The notes under the pieces: model-generated
What the model saw: only the letters and a program-made list of their open reading frames with translations
Database searches by the model: none
What the model was told of the DNA's origin: nothing
In this document: positions 44,773 to 52,666 of the stretch, piece by piece
Layout: each line of letters opens with the position of its first letter
Numbering within the stretch: the first letter of the stretch is position 1
Translations under genes and position numbers: made by a program
DNA from: Desulfovibrio sp.
GTDB taxonomy: Bacteria > Desulfobacterota > Desulfovibrionia > Desulfovibrionales > Desulfovibrionaceae
DNA length: 63,244 bases
NCBI GenBank assembly: GCA_017454855.1
Contig: JAFTCE010000114.1
Coordinates: forward strand, 1 to 63,244
Direction of reading: 5' to 3'

Positions 44773-45711
44773 TTATCGTTGGACAGCGCTGTGGACTTGG
44801 GATTTTGGGGTAGCCCTTGGAGCATGTCGCAAGGGCATGGTCGCAGTGCAGATGCCGGTGACAATGAGCAGGCCGCCGACAATCTGGGCTGGCACAATGG
44901 ACTCATGGAGGATGAGCGTCGAACCTGCCCCGGCGAAGAGGGGCAGGCTGTAGTAGAGGATTCCGGCGCGTACCGGGCCTATGCGGTCAATGCCCACGGT
45001 CCAGAGCCAGAAGGCCAGAGCAGAACAGCCCAGTCCTGCATAGAGGATGCCCACAGCCAGAGACGGACTGAACGAGGGCAGGGGCAGAAGCCAGGCTTCC
45101 AGCAGGGTACAGGGCAGGGCGTAGAGCAGGCCCAGGCCGAAGGTGGCTGCATTGAAGCCCAAGGGGGAAATGGCTTGCGGGCGGCGGCGCATGAGCAGCG
45201 AATAGATGGCAAAGCAGAGCATGCCGCCCAAGGTCCACAAGTCGCCGGCATTGAAGTGCAACGCGGTCAGCTGCTCCCAACGCCCACGGCTGATGAGGAT
45301 GAGCGCACCGCCCAGAACCGTCAACATGCCCAGCAGCCGACGGGGGGGGATGGACTCATTGTAACATATGCGCGCCAGGAGCAGGATGACAACCGGACTT
45401 GCAGGCATGAGCAGGGCCATATTCAGGCTGGACGTCGTCTGTGCGGCCTTGTAGATAAAGGTATTCATCAGCGCGACGCCCAGGATGCCCATGATCGAGA
45501 GGTAGCGCCAGTGACGCCGGATGTGCGGCCAGTCCTGGCGCCACGTTCTCAGGGCAAAGGGCACGATGGCCATGAAGGCCACGGCCCAACGCCAGAAATT
45601 GAATTGCCACGGCGGAATGCTGTCAAAGAGCGCCCTGGCGGCGATGAAGTTTCCGGACCAGACGACGGTGGCCAGCAGGGCCGCGCCGTAGCCTACGGCA
45701 GAGGTGCGCAT
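44773..45711 (-). CDS. EamA/DMT-superfamily permease
   Basis: The 312-residue product has ten hydrophobic segments in two five-helix repeats, the EamA (RhaT/DMT) design. Recognisable pieces are LLATVVWSGNFIAARALFDS in the first repeat and GILYAGLGCSALAFWLWTVG and GPVRAGILYYSLPLFAGAGS in the second. Members export or import amino acids, nucleosides, sugars or other small metabolites. It starts 37 bases after comC on the same strand with no terminator between. It could therefore export a product or analogue of sulfolactate breakdown, but the substrate is unknown. No good ribosome site precedes the ATG. Confidence 0.88.
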   Translation of the reverse strand: MRTSAVGYGAALLATVVWSGNFIAARALFDSIPPWQFNFWRWAVAFMAIVPFALRTWRQDWPHIRRHWRYLSIMGILGVALMNTFIYKAAQTTSSLNMALLMPASPVVILLLARICYNESIPPRRLLGMLTVLGGALILISRGRWEQLTALHFNAGDLWTLGGMLCFAIYSLLMRRRPQAISPLGFNAATFGLGLLYALPCTLLEAWLLPLPSFSPSLAVGILYAGLGCSALAFWLWTVGIDRIGPVRAGILYYSLPLFAGAGSTLILHESIVPAQIVGGLLIVTGICTATMPLRHAPRATPKSQVHSAVQR

Positions 45712-45748
45712 GATCTGTCGCTACCGTGAATGGGAGTTTTTTGCAATG

Positions 45749-46744
45749 TTAACAGGAGCAGGCCCGGATCTTTTCATAGAGGACATCAGGCAAATCCACT
45801 CCTTCCTGGCGGCGTTGTGCCCGCTGGGCAAAACGGCGGGCGCCGGGCACACGCGTACCCTCTTGACTTGTAATATGCGCCATGAGCCTGCCGAGACTCG
45901 AAGGAAACTCAGGATTGACAGCCCTTGGCTCCACAAGGAAGAAGCTTTGGCCTATGGCCGGCGCTGGCCCCTCGGCCTCGAAAAAGGAACTGGCCTCAAA
46001 GGCGTGATGTGCCCCAGTGAGCGATGCCGCCAGGATTTCCACCATCAAGGCCAAAGCGGCACCCTTGGCATCGCCAAGCGGAATCATCGTGCCTTTGAGG
46101 GCCTTGTCCGGGTCGGTGGTCGGCTGGCCCTGGGCATCCAAGGCCCAGCCCTCGGGTATGCGTGTTTCGCCTTTTTGCTTGGCATTCATGATCTTGCCAC
46201 GGGCCACCTTGCTCAAGGACATGTCCACGATGATGGGTTCGCCGTCTGCGACAGGGCAGCCAAAGGCAATGGGATTGGTGCCAAAACTGGCCTTGTTGCC
46301 ACCCCAGGGGGCCATGGCTGCCGGGGAGTTGGAGAAGGCCATGCCGATACACCCCTGTCGGGCGATGTCCTCCACATAATGCCCAAGCATGCCGCAGTGA
46401 TGGGAGTTGCGTACGCCCACATAGGCCAGGCCAAAGCGTTTGGCCACGGGAATGGCTGCGGCAAGACCGGCCTTAATGGCTGGAAAAGCAAAGCCGTAGG
46501 CGGCATCCACCAGGGTCAGGGCCGGGAGGGGATGTGTCAGCAAGGGTTTGGCCAAAGCGTTGACCTTGCCAGTCCTGGCTTGGGCCACATAAAAGGGTAT
46601 GCGTGAATAGCCGTGCGAGGGCATACCGTCCAGCTCTGCCAACAAGAGGGCGTCTGTCACACAGCTCGCCGTGTCCTCAGGCGCTCCGGCGGCGCGAAAG
46701 GCCGCCAGACCGATCTCACGCAATTCTGCACAGGAAAGTCGCAT
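45749..46744 (-). CDS. comC: Ldh-family (malate/sulfolactate) dehydrogenase, probable (R)-sulfolactate dehydrogenase ComC
   Basis: This family (malate/L-lactate dehydrogenase type 2) includes ComC, which reduces 3-sulfopyruvate to (R)-sulfolactate with NAD(P)H. The 331-residue product shows AELDGMPSHGYSRIPFYVAQ, the active-site-like VRNSHHCGMLGHYVEDIARQ, AMAPWGGNKASFGTNPIAF, VDMSLSKVARGKIMNAKQKG and GDAKGAALALMVEILAASL. These match Ldh-family cofactor and His sites. The ATG at 46744 has GGAGG seven bases upstream and shares a base with the slcC TGA. Substrate is assigned from context: slcC and suyAB are in the same run. A malate or ureidoglycolate dehydrogenase role remains possible. Confidence 0.82.
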   Translation of the reverse strand: MRLSCAELREIGLAAFRAAGAPEDTASCVTDALLLAELDGMPSHGYSRIPFYVAQARTGKVNALAKPLLTHPLPALTLVDAAYGFAFPAIKAGLAAAIPVAKRFGLAYVGVRNSHHCGMLGHYVEDIARQGCIGMAFSNSPAAMAPWGGNKASFGTNPIAFGCPVADGEPIIVDMSLSKVARGKIMNAKQKGETRIPEGWALDAQGQPTTDPDKALKGTMIPLGDAKGAALALMVEILAASLTGAHHAFEASSFFEAEGPAPAIGQSFFLVEPRAVNPEFPSSLGRLMAHITSQEGTRVPGARRFAQRAQRRQEGVDLPDVLYEKIRACSC

Positions 46745-47676
46745 CACTCTCCCTCCTTGAGCGCCGCCGTGACTTTTTCGGCAATCATGGCACTCACACG
46801 GGTATTGGATTCACGTGTGACGCCCGCAATATGCGGGGTCAACAGGCAGTTGGGGGCATCGGCCAAGGCCGACCCCGCTGCCAATGGCTCCTTGGCAAAG
46901 ACATCCAGCATGGCCCCGCCCAGGTTGCCCGCTTTCAGGGCCGCTGCCAGCGCATCTTCATCGAGAATGCCGCCGCGAGACGTGTTGAGGACAAAGGCGC
47001 CGTGTTTCATGCGGCCAAGACGTTGGGCATTGAGCAGATTGCGGGTATCCTCGGTCAGGGGGACATGAATGCTCACGGCGTCTGCCCTGGACAGGAGGTC
47101 GTCCAGGGTAACCGGCGTAACGCCACAGTCCTTCCACACAGAGGCGTCCTCGGCAATAAAGGGATCATGGGCAATGACGTTCATGCCAAAAGGCTTGGCG
47201 CGCGCAGCTACTTCCCTCGCAATGCTGCCGAAGCCGAGCAAGCCCAACGTCTTGCCATAGATCTCTCCGCCCAGCATGGATTCCCTGGGCCATTGGCCTG
47301 CTGCCACTTCGCCGCAGCGCTGGTAGCAGCCCCTGGCCAGCATGAGCAATCCGGCTAAAGCGTACTCGGCCACGGAAACGCTGTTGGCGCCGGTGGCGGG
47401 AATGACGCGTATGCTCCGATCCGCGCAGGCTTGCACGTCAATATTGTCCAGGCCCACACCCAGGCGGCCCACCACGCGCAATTTGGCGGCCTTGGCCAGC
47501 AAGTCCCCACGCACCTGCGTCTTGTTGCGCACCACGAGGGCGTCGCAGTCCGCAGTCAGGGTCAGCAGCCGCTGCGGTTGATTGACCAAATCTTTGTCAT
47601 AGACCACGTCAAACAGGGCCTTCAAAGCCTGCACGGCCTGCTCATCCATAAATTCGCTGATCACAATTTTTGCCAT
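46744..47676 (-). CDS. slcC: D-isomer-specific 2-hydroxyacid dehydrogenase, probable (S)-sulfolactate dehydrogenase SlcC
   Basis: SlcC oxidises (S)-sulfolactate to 3-sulfopyruvate with NAD+, the first half of the racemisation. The 310-residue product is a complete member of the 2-hydroxyacid dehydrogenase family. The NAD site is GLLGFGSIAREVA (148-153). The catalytic residues are Arg234 (NTSRGGILDEDAL), Glu263 (VFAKEPL) and His282 (LTPHIAG). VGRLGVGLDNID is also present. It resembles 3-phosphoglycerate dehydrogenases without the C-terminal ACT domain. A SerA-like role is less likely here because comC and suyAB flank it. GGGGAGAAGGG precedes the ATG. A 14-bp palindrome lies in its leader. Confidence 0.85.
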   Translation of the reverse strand: MAKIVISEFMDEQAVQALKALFDVVYDKDLVNQPQRLLTLTADCDALVVRNKTQVRGDLLAKAAKLRVVGRLGVGLDNIDVQACADRSIRVIPATGANSVSVAEYALAGLLMLARGCYQRCGEVAAGQWPRESMLGGEIYGKTLGLLGFGSIAREVAARAKPFGMNVIAHDPFIAEDASVWKDCGVTPVTLDDLLSRADAVSIHVPLTEDTRNLLNAQRLGRMKHGAFVLNTSRGGILDEDALAAALKAGNLGGAMLDVFAKEPLAAGSALADAPNCLLTPHIAGVTRESNTRVSAMIAEKVTAALKEGE

Positions 47677-47736
47677 ATACCCTTCTCCCCAAAGCCACAG
47701 AAGCAGTCAAAGCGCCTGTTGTGGCTACGTTATGGA

Positions 47737-47750
47737 CATTCTCGAGAATG
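47737..47750. promoter_or_regulatory. Perfect palindrome in the tctB-slcC spacer, possible operator
   Basis: The 14 bases CATTCTCGAGAATG form a perfect palindrome 60 bases upstream of the slcC start, in a 95-base gap inside the operon. The symmetry and length fit a dimeric repressor site; the stem could also fold as a short RNA hairpin. No second copy was seen in the suyA leader. No factor can be named. Confidence 0.4.
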
Positions 47751-47771
47751 CGCCCGATATGGTCGTCTGTG

Positions 47772-48233
47772 TTAAAACAGCAAACCTTGCGGTGTGGGCA
47801 CGTTGAGCATTTTCACAAAGCCTGCCCAAATGGCCAGGCAAAACAATACGGCAAAGAGCAAGGCCCGCAGCCCCCTGGACGACAGGGAAAGCTCCTGATT
47901 GCTCAAGACAAAAAGGGTTACAAAAAGAAAACTCCCCGTGGACGCAAAGAACCCTAGTGTCGGCACAAGTAGGGCATAGGTGACACTTGCGGCAGTTATA
48001 ATGCCCACGCGTTTCCAACCTGTCCTGCTAGCGTTTGCATCGCCCAAGCCTTCGCGCGTCCTGCGCCAGAATCCCTTGGCAATGAACCATATGCCGCCCA
48101 CAGTGATAAAGGTAATGAGTCCGAGGGGAAATATGCGACTGATACCTTCTTCGGCGTCCAGCTGCACCCAGAACGCCAGGGCCACTGCCAAAAAGGCCGC
48201 GCCAGCCAACATATCCGCCGTACTTTTACGCAT
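47772..48233 (-). CDS. tctB: TTT transporter small membrane subunit (TctB type)
   Basis: TctB is the four-helix subunit of tripartite tricarboxylate transporters, which use a periplasmic binding protein and an ion gradient. The 153-residue product has four hydrophobic segments (MLAGAAFLAVALAFWVQLDA, IFPLGLITFITVGGIWFIA, VTYALLVPTLGFFASTGSFL, ALLFAVLFCLAIWAGFVKML). The ATG at 48233 lies inside the last codons of tctA, after GGAGG. In the sulfolactate system SlcHFG of Chromohalobacter the same transporter class is used, which supports sulfolactate as the substrate here. Confidence 0.88.
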   Translation of the reverse strand: MRKSTADMLAGAAFLAVALAFWVQLDAEEGISRIFPLGLITFITVGGIWFIAKGFWRRTREGLGDANASRTGWKRVGIITAASVTYALLVPTLGFFASTGSFLFVTLFVLSNQELSLSSRGLRALLFAVLFCLAIWAGFVKMLNVPTPQGLLF

Positions 48234-49746
48234 GATCATCCTCCGATGCCTTGGCTCTGGCCTTCTTCCACTTGAGCAGGAAGGGCGTGAGCAGGGAGAG
48301 GACAAGGGCGCCAATGAGTATCTTGTTGATGAACCCACCGGCCAGTACTGTCTGCAAGCCGCCGTCAGTGGCCTGGGCCAGTTGCAGACAGGAACCCAGG
48401 TTTTCCTCAATCATCGGACCGAGAATCACCCCCAGGGCCATGGCACCGGCATCCCAGCCCACCATCACCCCGAAAAAGCCCACAACGCCGAAGAGGACGA
48501 CCATCCAGAGATCCAGCATACTGTTGCTGATGGCGTAGGCGCCGATATAGGCCAGCACCACGATGCCAATGGCCACCATGTTCAATTCGAGATTGAGCAG
48601 CCGGGCCATGCACTTGCAGAGAACAAAGCCAACGGGAATCATGAGCAGGTTTACGGCAAACTGCGAAGCAATGAAGGTGTACGTGAGTTCGCCAGTAGCC
48701 GTGAAAATCTTAAATCCTGGCTGCAAGCCATGCGCCAGGAGCGCACCCATGAGTACGGCGGCCACGGCGCTGCCGGGAATGCCCAAGGTCAGCATGGGAA
48801 TCATGGAACCGCCAATGACGGCATTGTTGGCGCTTTCACTGGAGGCCACACCCTCTATGCAGCCCTTGCCGTAACGGGAAGGATCCTTGTCCCAGCGTTT
48901 GGACTCGTTGTAACAAATGATGGAGGCGATCTCCCCACCGGCCCCGGGCAGGATGCCAATGAGCGTGCCCATGATAGAGGAGCGCAAGAGTACTGTTTTG
49001 CACTTGGTCAGCAGATAGCTGAAGATCTTGCCGAAGGTGCCCTTGCGCGGCCTGTAGTCGGCGATGTGCTGCCGCTCTGAACCAATGAGAAAGAGTACCT
49101 GAGAAAAGGAAAAGAGGCCAATCATGCAGGGGATGACGGCCACGCCCTGAACCATTTCGTAGATGCCAAAGGTAAAGCGCGGAGCCCCTGAGTTGGGGTC
49201 AAGCCCCACAGTGGACACCAGCATGCCAACGGCGCCGGAAACCAGTCCCTTGCCCATGTTATCGGCACTCATGACGGCGATGGTGGAGAGGCCGAAAAGA
49301 CAGAGCCAGAAATTTTCCGAGGCTCCGAAGTTGAGTGCGCCTTCGGCCAGGGGCGCCGCCAGAAAGAGCAGAAAAAAAGAACCGACGATGCCGCCGAAGG
49401 AAGAGGAGAGCAGAGATGTGTACAGGCCCTCGTCAGCTCGCCCCGCCTGACAGAGCGGCCAGCCGTCAAACGTCGTGGCCACGGAGGACGGCGTGCCTGG
49501 TGTACAGATGAGAATGGCAGAATTGGCGCCGCCATAGATGGCTCCCACATAGATGGCCCCCAGCATGACTAGGCCGTTCATGGGATCCATGGAAAAGGTG
49601 ACGGGCACCATAAGCGCCACCCCCATGGTGGCCGTGAGTCCAGGCAGTGCGCCCACGACAATGCCCCCGGCCAGGCCGGCAATCATCAGAAAAATATTGA
49701 GCGGTTGCAGCAGGTTGAGAAACGCAGGAAGAAGGAATTCGTGCAT
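48226..49746 (-). CDS. tctA: TTT transporter large membrane subunit (TctA type)
   Basis: TctA is the twelve-helix permease of the tripartite tricarboxylate transporter family. The 506-residue product shows AGGIVVGALPGLTATMGVAL, GAIYVGAIYGGANSAILICT, PGTPSSVATTFDGWPLCQAG, GTLIGILPGAGGEIASIICY and SSESANNAVIGGSMIPMLTL, all typical signatures with near-twofold symmetry. GGGAGG precedes the ATG. It is separated from tctC by 115 bases that hold a very stable hairpin and overlaps tctB by eight bases. Confidence 0.95.
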   Translation of the reverse strand: MHEFLLPAFLNLLQPLNIFLMIAGLAGGIVVGALPGLTATMGVALMVPVTFSMDPMNGLVMLGAIYVGAIYGGANSAILICTPGTPSSVATTFDGWPLCQAGRADEGLYTSLLSSSFGGIVGSFFLLFLAAPLAEGALNFGASENFWLCLFGLSTIAVMSADNMGKGLVSGAVGMLVSTVGLDPNSGAPRFTFGIYEMVQGVAVIPCMIGLFSFSQVLFLIGSERQHIADYRPRKGTFGKIFSYLLTKCKTVLLRSSIMGTLIGILPGAGGEIASIICYNESKRWDKDPSRYGKGCIEGVASSESANNAVIGGSMIPMLTLGIPGSAVAAVLMGALLAHGLQPGFKIFTATGELTYTFIASQFAVNLLMIPVGFVLCKCMARLLNLELNMVAIGIVVLAYIGAYAISNSMLDLWMVVLFGVVGFFGVMVGWDAGAMALGVILGPMIEENLGSCLQLAQATDGGLQTVLAGGFINKILIGALVLSLLTPFLLKWKKARAKASEDDHA

Positions 49747-49772
49747 GGCTTCCTCCCGTGGCAGGGGTTAGT

Positions 49773-49803
49773 TTGAGGAAGCAGGCCGGGCCTGCCTCCT
49801 CAA
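49773..49803 (-). other. Long stable hairpin between tctC and tctA
   Basis: Bases 49773-49787 pair with 49789-49803 (GCAGGCC/GGCCTGC at the top, TTGAGG/CCTCAA at the base) with a single mismatch in 15 pairs. No T run follows. It sits between the binding-protein gene and the permease genes. Such hairpins commonly protect the upstream mRNA, raising binding protein over permease. Confidence 0.6.
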
Positions 49804-49861
49804 GGCGGGCAAGACAGGACTGGCCTGCCCTTGGGCTTGTCAAGCGCTTGTCGGAATGGGC

Positions 49862-50830
49862 TTACTTCTTGAGCATGCCGGCTTCTTCAAGAGCCTTTTG
49901 GGCCTTGCCGTACTGCGACTTCACATAGGCCTCAAAGTCGGGTCCATCCAGGTATTCCGCAGGTTGACCGGCCTTCTTCATGTCGGCGAGATATTCAGGA
50001 TCGTTGCAGATTTTGCGGAACGTGTCGCGCAGATACTTGAGTTCCGCTGCGCCAATGCCCGCAGGGGCGGCAAAGCAGCGGCGGATGTCAGACACGATAT
50101 CATAGCCCTGTTCGCGCAACGTTGCCACGTCAGGCAGGAAGGCATTACGCTTCTCGCTGGCCATGCCCAGGACGCGCATCTGATCCGTGGCGCGCATGAC
50201 GTCATTGAGGTTGCCGAAAATGACCATAACCTCGCCGCCCAGCAGGGCCACATTCTGTTCGGCAGCACCCTTGTAGTACACGTCGGCAAACTTCACGTCA
50301 GGATACTTTTTCTTGAAATCCAGAAACATGAGGCCGTGACCGGAGAGCTTGCCGGACATGCCCACAGTCACCTTGCCGGGATTGGCCTTGGCATAGTCCA
50401 CGAGTTCCTTCATGGTTTTGAACGGGCTGTCCTTTTTCACGGCAATGCACTGGGGATCATTGACCACCTGGCAGATATAGGCAAAGCTCTTTTGGGGATC
50501 AAACTGCGCGTTCTGCCCCAGCTTTTGCAGGACGATATGGGGCATGTTCAGGCCGCCGATGGTATAGCCGTCCGGCTTGGCCCGGGCTATTTCGGCAAAG
50601 CCGAGGGCACCACCAGCGCCGGTTTTGTAGATGAATGTCCAGCGCTGATTTGCGTATTTGTTCCAGTATTTTTCCATGAGGCGGGCCTGCACGTCGCTGG
50701 AACCGCCTGCGGAAAAGGCCATGATCATGTTGATCTGCTTGCTGGGATAGTCAGCGGCGCGGGCGAGGCCGACCGTCATGGTCAGCGTCATCGCTACCAT
50801 AAACAGGGACATTAGTCTGAACATTCTCAT
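49862..50830 (-). CDS. tctC: TTT transporter periplasmic binding protein (TctC/Bug family)
   Basis: This secreted binding protein captures the substrate for the TctAB permease. The 322-residue product has a signal peptide (FRLMSLFMVAMTLTMTVGLA, cleavage after LARAA). The mature part matches the Bug fold: DYPSKQINMIMAFSAGGSSD, WTFIYKTGAGGALGFAEIAR, KPDGYTIGGLNMPHIVLQKL and VTVGMSGKLSGHGLMFLDFK. Bug-type proteins usually bind carboxylates; with suyAB 62 bases upstream, sulfolactate is the best guess. GGAG precedes the ATG. Confidence 0.93.
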   Translation of the reverse strand: MRMFRLMSLFMVAMTLTMTVGLARAADYPSKQINMIMAFSAGGSSDVQARLMEKYWNKYANQRWTFIYKTGAGGALGFAEIARAKPDGYTIGGLNMPHIVLQKLGQNAQFDPQKSFAYICQVVNDPQCIAVKKDSPFKTMKELVDYAKANPGKVTVGMSGKLSGHGLMFLDFKKKYPDVKFADVYYKGAAEQNVALLGGEVMVIFGNLNDVMRATDQMRVLGMASEKRNAFLPDVATLREQGYDIVSDIRRCFAAPAGIGAAELKYLRDTFRKICNDPEYLADMKKAGQPAEYLDGPDFEAYVKSQYGKAQKALEEAGMLKK

Positions 50831-50892
50831 GCCAAGCTCCTTACTTGAATAGGGGGCCTGTAGAGCCCCCGCCGTGAAAGAACATGCCTGTA

Positions 50893-52053
50893 CTAGGCGC
50901 TTTCGTACAACCTTGTCATGATGAATTCGCGATGGCCGAGGACTTCAGCGGACGTGTTGCGTCCGTTGCAGGTGCGGAAGAGCATTTCCAGCAGCTTGTC
51001 ACCGGCCTGATCCAGATTCATTTCGCGGCGCAGAATGCCGGAAACATCCACGTCAATGTGTTCGTTCATGGTGCGCACCGTGCGCGGATTGGCCGAGAGC
51101 TTGATGACCGGCAGGATGGGATTGCCAATGATATTGCCCTGTCCGGTGGGGAAGAAATGGGCCACGAAGCCGGAAGCGGCGCACAAGGTAACCATTTCTG
51201 CAGCAGCCGAGGAAGAATCCATGAACCACAGCCCTGGGCCAGTGGGCGATTCCGCCTTGTCCAGGCAGCCGATAATCGGGGCCTTGCGCCCTATCTTCTG
51301 AATATTGCCAAGGGCTTTTTCCTCAATGGTCGTCAGACCGCCTTCAATGTTGCCCTTGGTGGGCTGGGAATCGCAGAGGTCATCGGTCTTGTGATCGTCA
51401 ACGACCTTGGCATAGCGGTCAAAGAAGGCCGTGAACTTGGCGCGCACTTCTTCATTGGCGCAGCGTTCCTTGACCAAATGCTCGCCGCCGGTGATTTCGG
51501 TGGTTTCCCCGAACAATGTCGTGGCACCGGCCTCCCACAGCTTGTCAAAGGCGTTGCCCACGGTGGGGTTGGCGGCAATGCCGGAGGTGGTGTCGGATTC
51601 ACCGCATTTGCAGGATACCCACAGCTCATTGACCTGGCACTCCGTGCGCTGCAGCTCCGTGGCATAATGCACAAATTCTTTGGCCTTGAGCGAGGCCATG
51701 CGGATGGTCTCCAGATCGCCATGCTTTTCTATGCCAAAGCCGGCCACGGGCTTGCCCGTCTTGGCAATACCGTCGACAATGCGTTGTGTCCAGAGGGGTT
51801 CAATGCCGATGACCACTACGGCCGCGACGTTGGGATTGCAACCCACGCCAATGAGTGTGCGGAAATGCAGGTCAAGGTCTTCGCCGAACTGCAAACGTCC
51901 ATAGGCATGGGGCAGGGCCAGGGTGCCCTTCACATTATTGGCCACGGATTCGCAAGCGGCATTGGAAAGATCGTCCAGAGGAAGAATGATGACGTGATTG
52001 CGGATGCCCACGCGGCCATTGTCGCGGCGATAGCCCATAAAAGTCTTTTGCAT
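50893..52053 (-). CDS. suyB: (R)-sulfolactate sulfo-lyase, large subunit SuyB
   Basis: SuyAB splits (2R)-3-sulfolactate into pyruvate and sulfite. SuyB belongs to the UxaA/GarD family of altronate and galactarate dehydratases. The 386-residue product shows [100 protein letters not shown] and [20 protein letters not shown]. These segments are close to what I recall of Paracoccus SuyB and differ from true altronate dehydratases. The ATG at 52053 follows GAGGTGG and is four bases after the suyA stop. Confidence 0.9.
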   Translation of the reverse strand: MQKTFMGYRRDNGRVGIRNHVIILPLDDLSNAACESVANNVKGTLALPHAYGRLQFGEDLDLHFRTLIGVGCNPNVAAVVVIGIEPLWTQRIVDGIAKTGKPVAGFGIEKHGDLETIRMASLKAKEFVHYATELQRTECQVNELWVSCKCGESDTTSGIAANPTVGNAFDKLWEAGATTLFGETTEITGGEHLVKERCANEEVRAKFTAFFDRYAKVVDDHKTDDLCDSQPTKGNIEGGLTTIEEKALGNIQKIGRKAPIIGCLDKAESPTGPGLWFMDSSSAAAEMVTLCAASGFVAHFFPTGQGNIIGNPILPVIKLSANPRTVRTMNEHIDVDVSGILRREMNLDQAGDKLLEMLFRTCNGRNTSAEVLGHREFIMTRLYESA

Positions 52054-52057
52054 TGGA

Positions 52058-52342
52058 TTACCACCTCTTGGTTTTGACATTGTGTACGTGCAGATGTTCG
52101 CCGCGCTTTATGGGCTTCACAACCTTGCCGATGTCTGTGCCGTATTTGATGACCGTATCGCCTACGGCAAGATCCTTGAGGGCGATTTTATGGCCAATGG
52201 GAATGTCGTCGAGCGTTTCAAATTCCATTGTGGTATCACCATCCATGACCCAGCCCACAAGCTTGTCGCCTTTTTTGACGCCTTCAACAACGACAACGCC
52301 AACACTGTCGCCGGGTTCATGAACCACAAAGTGTGTTGTCAT
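52058..52342 (-). CDS. suyA: (R)-sulfolactate sulfo-lyase, small subunit SuyA
   Basis: SuyA is the small SAF-domain subunit of the sulfo-lyase, corresponding to the N-terminal part of fused altronate dehydratases. The 94-residue product begins [20 protein letters not shown] and contains [40 protein letters not shown] and [20 protein letters not shown], the SAF signature. AAAGGAG precedes the ATG at 52342; the longer frame adds 64 unrelated residues. It is the first gene of the run and has a clear sigma70-type promoter about 55 bases upstream. Confidence 0.9.
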   Translation of the reverse strand: MTTHFVVHEPGDSVGVVVVEGVKKGDKLVGWVMDGDTTMEFETLDDIPIGHKIALKDLAVGDTVIKYGTDIGKVVKPIKRGEHLHVHNVKTKRW

Positions 52343-52397
52343 AAACTGCTCCTTTGCTGAAATACGAAAAATTTTTCTTGCACAGGCATGGTTGAAT

Positions 52398-52426
52398 GTA
52401 TAACAACAATCTTCCCTGAACGTCAA
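52398..52426 (-). promoter_or_regulatory. Sigma70-type promoter of suyA
   Basis: On the minus strand TTGACG (52421-52426) is 17 bases from TTATAC (52398-52403; TATACA with an 18-base spacer also works). The -10 ends about 55 bases before the suyA ATG. I did not find a sigma54 -24/-12 element with correct GG-GC spacing in the same region. Confidence 0.6.
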
Positions 52427-52666
52427 TACAGCGCGTTTTTTTGCCTGGAACACTTTGGAGAAGTCACATGCCGCGCTCTTGAGCGTCTGCCTTGGCAAGC
52501 AGCGTTGCCAGGACTCAAGCAAAGGGTATGCCAAAAAAAATCATTCATAACCTATTGAAAAATAAAAAATTTTTTTACCCGCAGCACATGGACATTCTCT
52601 TTTGTTTGCTAGTAATCCATATTTGCCGATATGTAAGCAAAACTGTTTTTATTTGGGCATATCCAT
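52427..52666. promoter_or_regulatory. Divergent control region between suyA and the sigma54-type activator
   Basis: No gene lies here. TGGCAA-N6-TTGCCA (52493-52498 and 52505-52510) is a perfect inverted repeat. Related half-sites occur at 52440-52445 (TTTGCC) and as TTTGC-N10-GCAAA (52622-52641). Between them is an A/T tract (about 52552-52577) that could bend DNA. Repeated symmetric sites plus a bendable tract fit an upstream activator site for the neighbouring enhancer-binding protein, but none is proven. Confidence 0.45.

Noticed and set aside
46744-47676. 3-phosphoglycerate dehydrogenase SerA
   Set aside because: The core is similar, but there is no C-terminal ACT or intervening domain, and the neighbours are sulfolactate genes.
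50893-52342. Altronate dehydratase (UxaA) as the function of the two-subunit lyase
   Set aside because: The family is the same, but the segments around [24 protein letters not shown] and the separate short SAF subunit fit SuyAB, and the flanking slcC/comC genes fit sulfolactate rather than hexuronate metabolism.
52490-52515. Sigma54 -24/-12 promoter upstream of suyA
   Set aside because: The nearest match has one base too many between the GG and GC elements, which sigma54 does not tolerate well.
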